64,000 nucleotides of DNA from Nibrella viscosa (GTDB lineage Bacteria > Bacteroidota > Bacteroidia > Cytophagales > Spirosomataceae), in NCBI RefSeq assembly GCF_039541875.1, contig NZ_BAABHB010000014.1, forward strand, positions 142,502-206,501, given 5' to 3'. The position numbers were made by a program, and so were the translations under genes. The notes beneath the pieces were generated by a model. The model did not search any database, was not told where the DNA came from, and saw only the letters and a list, made by a program, of their open reading frames with translations. Numbering within the stretch: the stretch's first letter is position 1; each line of letters begins with the position of its first letter. This document shows positions 57,991-64,000 of this stretch, in pieces.

Positions 57991-59178
57991 ATGAGAAAAA
58001 TGATTTGTGGCCTGGTGGTGGCTTGTTGGGCTGCCTTTGGCGTTTCGTTTACCCCGGCTGCGGAGCCGGAACTGGATCTTGCATCGCTTAACGGATTGCC
58101 CCCAGTTTATTTTTGTGGTGAAGCCGTACCCTTGCGCGAGGAAGTAGTCGCCCGGCGGCTGGTAACGGCTTTAGTTAAAAACTCATCTCTAAACAGTGAT
58201 TTTTACCTGATCCGCAAACGGGCCGCCGGCTTCTTTCCCATTATTGAGCCCATTCTGGCGAAGCATAAAATTCCTTCTGATTTCAAGTACCTGCCTTTGG
58301 TCGAGAGTGCCCTGCGGGGACGTGCCGTATCACCCAAAGGAGCGGCCGGTTACTGGCAACTCATGCCGGCTACCGCCCGCGAATTAGGGTTAACCGTCAA
58401 TTCGTCGCTGGATGAGCGCCGGGATTTGCACAAATCAACCGAAGCGGCCTGCCGGTATCTGCGGTATCTCTATAAGCACCTGGGCTCCTGGACCCTGGCG
58501 GCTGCTGCTTATAACTCCGGTATCGGAAATCTGCTCACCAACATTCGCAGGCAACAGGAAAGTGACTACTATTACCTGAAACTGAATGCCGAAACCGGCC
58601 GCTACCTTTACCGGGTACTGGCGTTTAAAGAACTCTTTGGAAACTACAAATGCTATGCACCGTATCTACCCCAAAAGGTGCTGGCTGTTTTGAGTAAACC
58701 GGTAGAGGATCAGGTGCAGGATAATAATGAAGACGCTATTCTGTCCGACTCTTTTCTTCAGGAAGCGACCCGTTCGGCCCTGGCCCAAAAGATCGACGCA
58801 CCTAAGGGCGGCAACCGGACCGAAGATCTGCCCTTGCCCAATGCGGCTGATGTGTTCCGGGGTGGTGTTAAGGCCCGGCTGGCCGAAGCCGGTGATTTGC
58901 AGCCCGGACAGGTTTGGGTTTTCCACCTCACTCGCGACGGCCTGGCCGATGGGAAACCAGTTACCACCGGCGACCTTTTATATGCCATTGTTGAAGACAT
59001 TGACCCACAAACGGGTAAGCTGTACCTGCGTGCCGAAAAACTGTACTCCCTGGTTGACCGTGCCACCTACAACCTGGCCCTGGCGGCTGTTGATGCCGCT
59101 ACCGGCCGGGTTGGCATTAAACTTCCTGCGGTAGACCAGATGAAATCTGGCTGGATTTTAACCTGGAAAGTTTTATAA
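57991..59178 (+). CDS. Lytic transglycosylase (MltD-like, GH23), paralogue 4 of 5
   Basis: A 395-residue exported enzyme with signal peptide MRKMICGLVVACWAAFGVSF and cleavage near TPAA. The core has PVYFCGEAVPLREEVV, YLPLVESALRGRAVSP with catalytic Glu105, GAAGYWQLMPATARELGL and SWTLAAAAYNSGIG (Ser replaces the second-last Gly of NGG). From residue about 285 it carries a beta-rich module also found in paralogue 5: FRGGVKARLAEAGDLQPGQV, WVFHLTRDG, LYAIVEDIDPQTGKLYLRAE, and the end GWILTWKVL. The leader AAGTACCCACCGTTGACATG (57974-57993) is nearly identical to that of paralogue 2. Confidence 0.92.
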   Translation: MRKMICGLVVACWAAFGVSFTPAAEPELDLASLNGLPPVYFCGEAVPLREEVVARRLVTALVKNSSLNSDFYLIRKRAAGFFPIIEPILAKHKIPSDFKYLPLVESALRGRAVSPKGAAGYWQLMPATARELGLTVNSSLDERRDLHKSTEAACRYLRYLYKHLGSWTLAAAAYNSGIGNLLTNIRRQQESDYYYLKLNAETGRYLYRVLAFKELFGNYKCYAPYLPQKVLAVLSKPVEDQVQDNNEDAILSDSFLQEATRSALAQKIDAPKGGNRTEDLPLPNAADVFRGGVKARLAEAGDLQPGQVWVFHLTRDGLADGKPVTTGDLLYAIVEDIDPQTGKLYLRAEKLYSLVDRATYNLALAAVDAATGRVGIKLPAVDQMKSGWILTWKVL

Positions 59179-59255
59179 GGTACCCCCTAAAAATAGGCGA
59201 AGGGCACCTTACTCCTTAATTTATAAGCCACTAATCGAACCAACGGTCAGCCATG

Positions 59256-59267
59256 AGCGTTAACGCT
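59256..59267. promoter_or_regulatory. 12-bp perfect palindrome upstream of paralogue 5
   Basis: AGCGTTAACGCT is self-complementary and lies 24 bases before the GTG start of paralogue 5. It may be an operator. The usual TTAA direct repeat and a perfect -7 box are not seen here. Confidence 0.35.
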
Positions 59268-59291
59268 TACTGATGTTGGACCAAACGAAAC

Positions 59292-60542
59292 GTGGTTTTG
59301 AGAAGAGGAGAACAACTAATTAGATACGTTGCGGTTACATTAATTATTATCCAGTTTACCTCCGTTATTTCACTGGCTGAGAACCCTCCTAAAAAGGTAG
59401 CCGGGTCAGTGAACCGAACCACTAAAACGGTTAGTGGGCATTCCGGGGGGCCTCTGTTGCATTTCTGCGGGGAAATGGTGCCCACTGAGCACAGTACTGT
59501 TTCCCAAAAGCTGGCGGTGGCCCTGATGAGTACAGGTTATAGCCGCCATATCGACGCGCTGAAAAAACGGACGGCTCCGTACTTTGCCGTTATTGAGCCT
59601 ATATTGCAACGGCACAACATCCCGAACGACTTTAAATTTCTTCCGTTGATTGAAAGTGATCTGAAGGCCAACGCAGTTTCAAGCGCCGGTGCTGTCGGCT
59701 ACTGGCAGTTTATGGATGAAACCGCCCGGGATATGGGCCTAAAGATTTCGCCGGAGAACGACGAGCGCAAAGATCTGGTTAAATCAACCGAGGCTGCCTG
59801 CCGTTACATCCGGTTTTTATACCGGAAACTTGGCTCCTGGACCCTGGTGGCGGCTGCTTACAACGGTGGTATCGGCATGCTGCAAAACCAGATGGTACGT
59901 CAGCGTAAGCAGGATTATTATACCCTGGCTCTCAACGAAGAGACGGGCTATTACCTTTACCGGATTCTGGCAATGAAAGAGCTTTTCACAAACTCAGCTT
60001 ATTACGAACGTATGGCGCTGGGGCCATTGGCCTTTACCGACAATCCGTACGAACGCGAACGGGAGCAGGCCCGGCGAATGGGCTGGCTACAGGACGAAGA
60101 GCCAGTACCGGCAGGCGAGCCAGTTTCGTTTGATGACGCGTATCCGTCCAATTCAGCTAATGACGCGACCATTATGGATAGTATTCTGGTCGAGATTTTA
60201 AAGAAAAAGGCGACTTCAAAACCAATCTTTGTTGGCGATGCCGAAGCCCGGTTATTCAAAGCCGGTAAAGCAAAACTGGGCCAGATTTGGTTATTTAAAC
60301 TGACACAGGATGTTCAGCTGAACGAGATTACATTAAAGGCCGATGATGTAATTCATGCCGTAGTAGATGATGTTGACAGCCGGGGGCAGATATTTCTGCG
60401 GGCCACCAACGTAGTCTCAGTCGCTACTCACGTAAAATATCCGCTTGCCATGCTGGTTATTAACCCTGCTACCGGGCAGGCCGGCGTCTCCTTACCCAAG
60501 GCGCTGAAACCCGGCTGGCTTACCACCTGGAGGCTGTTATAA
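59292..60542 (+). CDS. Lytic transglycosylase (MltD-like, GH23), paralogue 5 of 5
   Basis: A 416-residue exported enzyme. No ATG is available; GTG 59292 or TTG 59298 must start translation, giving the signal peptide RRGEQLIRYVAVTLIIIQFT with cleavage near SLAE. The core has LLHFCGEMVPTEHSTV, FLPLIESDLKANAVSS with catalytic Glu121, GAVGYWQFMDETARDMGL and SWTLVAAAYNGGIG. A linker (YEREREQARRMGWLQDEEPV) leads to the C-terminal module shared with paralogue 4: DAEARLFKAGKAKLGQIWLF, KLTQDV, VIHAVVDDVDSRGQIFLRAT and the end GWLTTWRLL. It is the most divergent of the five. Confidence 0.9.
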   Translation: MVLRRGEQLIRYVAVTLIIIQFTSVISLAENPPKKVAGSVNRTTKTVSGHSGGPLLHFCGEMVPTEHSTVSQKLAVALMSTGYSRHIDALKKRTAPYFAVIEPILQRHNIPNDFKFLPLIESDLKANAVSSAGAVGYWQFMDETARDMGLKISPENDERKDLVKSTEAACRYIRFLYRKLGSWTLVAAAYNGGIGMLQNQMVRQRKQDYYTLALNEETGYYLYRILAMKELFTNSAYYERMALGPLAFTDNPYEREREQARRMGWLQDEEPVPAGEPVSFDDAYPSNSANDATIMDSILVEILKKKATSKPIFVGDAEARLFKAGKAKLGQIWLFKLTQDVQLNEITLKADDVIHAVVDDVDSRGQIFLRATNVVSVATHVKYPLAMLVINPATGQAGVSLPKALKPGWLTTWRLL

Positions 60543-60596
60543 GACATAAAAGTCGATGAGATTAAACCAAACGACAAAACTTTGTTTTTCCCGCCT

Positions 60597-60604
60597 TAAC
60601 TTTG
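60597..60604 (+). promoter_or_regulatory. -7 element (TAACTTTG) of the small membrane protein gene
   Basis: A perfect TAnnTTTG, 19 bases before ATG 60624. It probably also drives queA. Confidence 0.55.
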
Positions 60605-60623
60605 CGCCCCAATTCACTAGATA

Positions 60624-61139
60624 ATGAAAGTAGGAACGTTCGGTATTCGGGTGTGGCGCTTCGCGTCCATCTTAGGTTTAGTCTTTTCACTCATTAACAG
60701 TTATATATCGTTTCCGGGTGACGTGGCCGTTCGCTTCGACGAAGCCGGTGATCCGGTTCAGTTTATCGGCCGCGAAACTATCTTTTATATCGTAGTCGCC
60801 ATTTTCCTGGTCAATTATACCCTCCTCAACACGATGGCCCGCCTGTTTCCGCGTATCCCAACCGAGCAGATTCCGGTGCCGAACCGGGCCGCTTGGGCGG
60901 CTCACCGGGAGGAACTGAACGAGGTCATCATCAACTGGTTCTATGCCCTTATGGCAGCGATCAACACCGTGGTAGCGCTTGGGTTGCTGGTGCTGTCCAT
61001 GCTGAATCGCGATCAGGGCCTGGTCGACGGCTGGTCGTATAACTGGCTGTTGCCGCTGTGTACCTTCATTTTTGGGTTAGTAATCATTTCGCTACCCATT
61101 CGTTTGCTGATGAAACCCACTGCTGCCGACAATGATTAG
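60624..61139 (+). CDS. Small membrane protein, DUF1648-like
   Basis: A 171-residue protein with four hydrophobic helices (residues about 10-28, 52-70, 105-127, 140-163). The first loop SFPGDVAVRFDEAGDPVQFI is typical of the DUF1648 family (compare the SdpI-type proteins), in which a short loop resembles a signal-peptide-like DUF1648 repeat. The function is unknown. Its stop overlaps the queA start by 8 bases, so the two genes are translationally coupled. Confidence 0.7.
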   Translation: MKVGTFGIRVWRFASILGLVFSLINSYISFPGDVAVRFDEAGDPVQFIGRETIFYIVVAIFLVNYTLLNTMARLFPRIPTEQIPVPNRAAWAAHREELNEVIINWFYALMAAINTVVALGLLVLSMLNRDQGLVDGWSYNWLLPLCTFIFGLVIISLPIRLLMKPTAADND

Positions 61140-62334
61140 TGCCGAAAGCCTCCTGTTAAGTCAGTTTCAGTATGACCTTCCGGATGAGCGCATTGCCCGC
61201 TTTCCCTTACCCCAGCGCGATCAGTCCAAACTGCTGGTGTACCGTAGCGGACAGATTACCCACGAGCGCTTTAGTAATTTGGCAGATATGCTGCCGGAGA
61301 AGAGCTTCCTGGTGTTCAATAACACCAAAGTTATACCGGCCCGGCTTATTTTTCAGAAGCCTACCGGTGCCGTTATCGAGCTTTTCCTGTTAAGCCCGGT
61401 TCCAGCCGACCGGCCGATTACGCAGGCGATGGAGGATACCCACTCCTGCGTCTGGCAGTGCATGGTCGGTAACCGCAAGCGCTGGCGTGCCGATGAAACC
61501 CTACAGACCGAGATCGGAGCTATCCGGTTAAAGGCCCAATGGCATAACTACGAGGAGGCTCAGGTACGACTGGAATGGACACCGGCCAATATCTCTTTTG
61601 CCGAGGTCATTCATCAGGCCGGCCGTATCCCCCTGCCGCCTTACCTGAAACGGGAGGCTACCGACGCCGACCGCGAAACGTACCAGACGGTATATTCAAA
61701 GGAGGAGGGGGCCGTAGCGGCTCCTACGGCAGGACTGCATTTTACGCCCGCCGTGTTTCGCTCGCTGGAGGAATGCGGGTTTGGGGTTGATTATCTGACC
61801 TTACACGTTGGTGCCGGCACCTTTCAGCCGATTAAAACAGATGAGGTACGGCAGCACACCATGCATGCCGAACAGGTCGTATATACCAAAGAAAACATAC
61901 AAAACTTGTTACCGCATATCGACTATATCATTCCGGTGGGCACAACATCCATGCGGGCGCTGGAAAGTTTGTACTGGATGGGAGCAAAGTTGATTTACAA
62001 GCAACCGGACCCGTTTGTGCTGGACCAGCATTATGCGTATCAGTTACCAGTAACCAGGCAACCCTCCCCAACGGAAGCACTCGAAGCAGTCCTGCAGTAT
62101 ATGAATGATACAGATAAAGCCTCCGTAGTGGCACATACCAGCGTTTATATCACGCCCGGTTATAGGTTTCGCGTATGCAAAGGCATCATTACTAATTTCC
62201 ACCAGCCGGGCTCAACCCTTATCGTGCTTATTTCGGCACTGATTGGCGATGCCTGGCGTACCATCTATAAGGAAGCACTCGCCAACGATTATCGCTTCCT
62301 AAGCTACGGCGACTCGTCCCTGCTTATTCCCTGA
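61132..62334 (+). CDS. queA: S-adenosylmethionine:tRNA ribosyltransferase-isomerase
   Basis: A 400-residue QueA, the enzyme that transfers the ribosyl part of SAM to preQ1 in tRNA to make epoxyqueuosine. Motifs: YDLPDERIARFPLPQRDQSK, FLVFNNTKVIPARL, GRIPLPPYLKREATDADRET, YQTVYSKEEGAVAAPTAGLH and HVGAGTFQPI. The length is above the usual 340-360 because of inserts near residues 85-110. Its ATG overlaps the end of the membrane protein gene. Confidence 0.96.
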   Translation: MISAESLLLSQFQYDLPDERIARFPLPQRDQSKLLVYRSGQITHERFSNLADMLPEKSFLVFNNTKVIPARLIFQKPTGAVIELFLLSPVPADRPITQAMEDTHSCVWQCMVGNRKRWRADETLQTEIGAIRLKAQWHNYEEAQVRLEWTPANISFAEVIHQAGRIPLPPYLKREATDADRETYQTVYSKEEGAVAAPTAGLHFTPAVFRSLEECGFGVDYLTLHVGAGTFQPIKTDEVRQHTMHAEQVVYTKENIQNLLPHIDYIIPVGTTSMRALESLYWMGAKLIYKQPDPFVLDQHYAYQLPVTRQPSPTEALEAVLQYMNDTDKASVVAHTSVYITPGYRFRVCKGIITNFHQPGSTLIVLISALIGDAWRTIYKEALANDYRFLSYGDSSLLIP

Positions 62335-62370
62335 AAACATATCTTTGCGTATATCTTCCTCCAACCTGTT

Positions 62371-63660
62371 ATGATCAATTTTATTGAAGAACTCCGCTGG
62401 CGGGGCATGTTACAGGACATGATGCCCGGCACCGAAGAACAGCTAACTACAGAAATGACCGCCGGCTACATTGGCTTCGACCCAACGGCTGCGTCATTGC
62501 ATATCGGTAATCTGGCCACCATAATGTTACTGGTTCATTTTCAAAGGGCCGGGCACAAACCCTTTGCGTTGGTTGGCGGAGCAACGGGCATGATTGGTGA
62601 CCCCTCCGGGAAGACGGCCGAGCGGGAATTTTTATCCGAAGATACCCTACGAATCAATCAGGAGGGTATACGTAACCAGTTGACAAAGTTCCTTGATTTT
62701 GAAAGTGGGGCTAACTCCGCTGAAATGGTCAACAACTACGACTGGTTCAAAGACATATCGTTCCTGGGCTTCATGCGCGAAGCCGGCAAGCATATCACCG
62801 TCAATTATATGACGGCTAAAGATTCGGTAAAGAAGCGACTGGAAACCGGCCTTTCCTTCACCGAATTCTCTTATCAACTGCTACAGGGCTACGATTTTTA
62901 CCATTTGTACAAGAATAAAGGAGTACGGCTTCAGATGGGCGGCTCCGATCAGTGGGGAAACATTACTACGGGTACCGAACTGATCCGGCGCAAAGAAGGG
63001 GGTGAGGAGTACCAGGCATTTGCCCTGACCACGCCCCTGGTGACCAAATCAGACGGCACCAAATTCGGTAAAAGCGAAAGCGGGAATGTGTGGCTGGACC
63101 CGAAGCTAACCACCCCGTACCAATTCTACCAGTTCTGGATCAATGCAGCCGACGAAGACTGTGGTCGTTTGATTCGGGTCTTCACACTGCTGTCCAGAGA
63201 GGAGATAGAAGAATTGGAGAGGCAACACGCTGAAGCACCGCATCTTAGAATACTACAAAAAGCCCTGGCCAAAGATGTGACCGTTCGCGTTCACTCTCAG
63301 GCTGACTATGACCTTGCCGTTAAGGCATCTGAGGTACTGTATGGTAAAGCCACAATTGATACCTTGCGGTCTATAAGGGTCGATGAATTTGAAGTAATTT
63401 TTGAAGGCGTTCCGCAGACGGAGATTAGTGATAATGAGTTAGAAAACTGCAAGGATTTAACTGATTTGCTGTCGGTAGCGTCCAGGGGAGAAGTATACGC
63501 GTCGAAAGGAGAAGCCCGGCGGGCGATCACCCAAAACGCCGTCAGCATCAACAAGGCCAAAGTAACCAACCCAGCCGCTCCATTAGAACTGGAATGGCTC
63601 CAGGAGCGTTATTTGCTCGTTTCTAAAGGCAAGAAGAATCATTTGCTCAAGCGAATTTAG
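62371..63660 (+). CDS. tyrS: Tyrosyl-tRNA synthetase
   Basis: A 429-residue class Ic synthetase (TyrRS). Motifs: FDPTAASLHIGNLATIML with the HIGH-like HIGN (about residues 45-48), GGATGMIGDPSGKTAERE, QLLQGYDFYHLYKNKGVRLQ, MGGSDQWGNITTG and KFGKS as the KMSKS loop. A C-terminal S4-like RNA-binding domain spans residues about 365-425. It attaches tyrosine to tRNA-Tyr. The start follows queA by 36 bases. Confidence 0.97.
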   Translation: MINFIEELRWRGMLQDMMPGTEEQLTTEMTAGYIGFDPTAASLHIGNLATIMLLVHFQRAGHKPFALVGGATGMIGDPSGKTAEREFLSEDTLRINQEGIRNQLTKFLDFESGANSAEMVNNYDWFKDISFLGFMREAGKHITVNYMTAKDSVKKRLETGLSFTEFSYQLLQGYDFYHLYKNKGVRLQMGGSDQWGNITTGTELIRRKEGGEEYQAFALTTPLVTKSDGTKFGKSESGNVWLDPKLTTPYQFYQFWINAADEDCGRLIRVFTLLSREEIEELERQHAEAPHLRILQKALAKDVTVRVHSQADYDLAVKASEVLYGKATIDTLRSIRVDEFEVIFEGVPQTEISDNELENCKDLTDLLSVASRGEVYASKGEARRAITQNAVSINKAKVTNPAAPLELEWLQERYLLVSKGKKNHLLKRI

Positions 63661-63729
63661 TTATAACAGCAAGTTGAAGTCTGGAACTTTCCAGAGCCCT
63701 AACACTGTTAAAGTATAGTCTGACTGATA

Positions 63730-63762
63730 CAACAGAGGTGATCCAAAGGGTCGCCTCTGTTG
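63730..63762. terminator. Stem-loop after tyrS
   Basis: CAACAGAGGTGATCC (63730-63744) pairs with GGGTCGCCTCTGTTG (63748-63762) with two G-U pairs and a 3-base loop. An A tract, not a T tract, follows on the plus strand, so it is not a standard intrinsic terminator for tyrS. Confidence 0.6.
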
Positions 63763-63851
63763 TGAAAAAAAGTTTTCAGTCTGTAGCGCCTGATTTGTAG
63801 GCGCTTACTTAACAACTTAGCCTAACTCCTTAACTATTTTGGTGTAGATGC

Positions 63852-63882
63852 TTGACAAAAGCAGCAAAACGCTCTACCTTTG
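63852..63882 (+). promoter_or_regulatory. Strong consensus promoter pointing out of the window (TTG-N20-TACCTTTG)
   Basis: TTG (63852-63854, in TTGACA) and TACCTTTG (63875-63882) are 20 bases apart, the best type of match to the Bacteroidota consensus. Bases 63883-64000 contain no ORF and end in an AT-rich stretch with another TTGA, like the leader of a ribosomal RNA operon in this phylum. The product lies outside the window, so this is inference. Confidence 0.7.
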
Positions 63883-64000
63883 CAGTCCCAAATGAGGGAA
63901 GCACCTGAGAAAGCAAGCCACACCCGCTCTTTTGAGGCAGCACTCAGGCGGGCCGGTCTTCTGAAGAAAATACAAAAAATAATTTCGGCAAAAGACTTGA

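Noticed and set aside
54381..60542. Prophage lysis module
   Set aside because: Five exported transglycosylases could suggest phage lysis, but no holin, integrase, tail or capsid gene is near, and housekeeping genes (recQ, queA, tyrS) flank the array.
63883..64000. tRNA gene at the right end
   Set aside because: No cloverleaf with acceptor and T-arm could be traced; the stretch looks like an untranslated leader.

Overview
The window looks like a chromosomal segment of a Bacteroidota member, most likely a cytophagal such as Spirosoma or a relative (inference). The signs are: promoters of the TTG-N(about 20)-TAnnTTTG type (cleanest at 2038-2068 and 63852-63882), a type IX secretion C-terminal domain protein, a MoxR/DUF4350/DUF4129/SpoIIM operon, a GH29/GH130 glycan theme and a CrtA-like carotenoid monooxygenase. 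Almost all of the DNA is coding. I saw no insertion sequence, prophage, CRISPR array or tRNA.

Layout. 1-9 kb: a GH130 gene cut by the left edge, an M61 peptidase, then rpmH-rnpA-ctpA-tsaB-IMPACT family-uvrA. 9-16 kb: a GH29 fucosidase converging on a sugar-nucleotide epimerase, a KUP potassium transporter, and an mntH/mntR-like divergent pair sharing a 26-bp palindromic operator. 16-23 kb: an LptF/LptG permease, an EamA transporter, two GT-C-like membrane proteins and a GtrB-like glycosyltransferase, possibly one glycan-modification unit. 22.7-27.5 kb: the MoxR/SpoIIM operon on the minus strand, with an RDD gene divergent from it. 28-35 kb: M20 peptidase, PpiD, CrtA-like enzyme, a small coiled-coil lipoprotein, a redoxin and a universal stress protein. 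35-41.5 kb: a TetR regulator with a TolC/MFP/RND efflux operon and matching operator-like palindromes before tetR and before the outer-membrane gene. 41.5-54.3 kb: a T9SS cargo protein, PurM, a Gfo/Idh/MocA oxidoreductase, a DUF481 protein, a SUI1/YciH factor, a POT peptide transporter, PckA, an AI-2E family permease, an M23 peptidase and RecQ. 54.4-60.5 kb: five consecutive paralogous secreted lytic transglycosylases. 60.6-63.7 kb: a small membrane protein, QueA and TyrS, followed by a strong promoter that fires out of the right edge, perhaps into an rRNA operon.

Four points stand out. (1) Four intergenic gaps (2282-2348, 4525-4605, 16068-16164, 46598-46680) are filled by inverted arrays of degenerate heptanucleotides. 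Each uses a different heptamer, but all share the period of 7 and the hairpin design. (2) The five lytic transglycosylase paralogues keep the catalytic core but carry two different C-terminal modules. (3) TTAA-N7-TTAA direct repeats with an 11-bp period lie upstream of three of these genes and of recQ. (4) The Mn-type and TetR-type operators sit exactly over recognisable Bacteroidota promoter elements.
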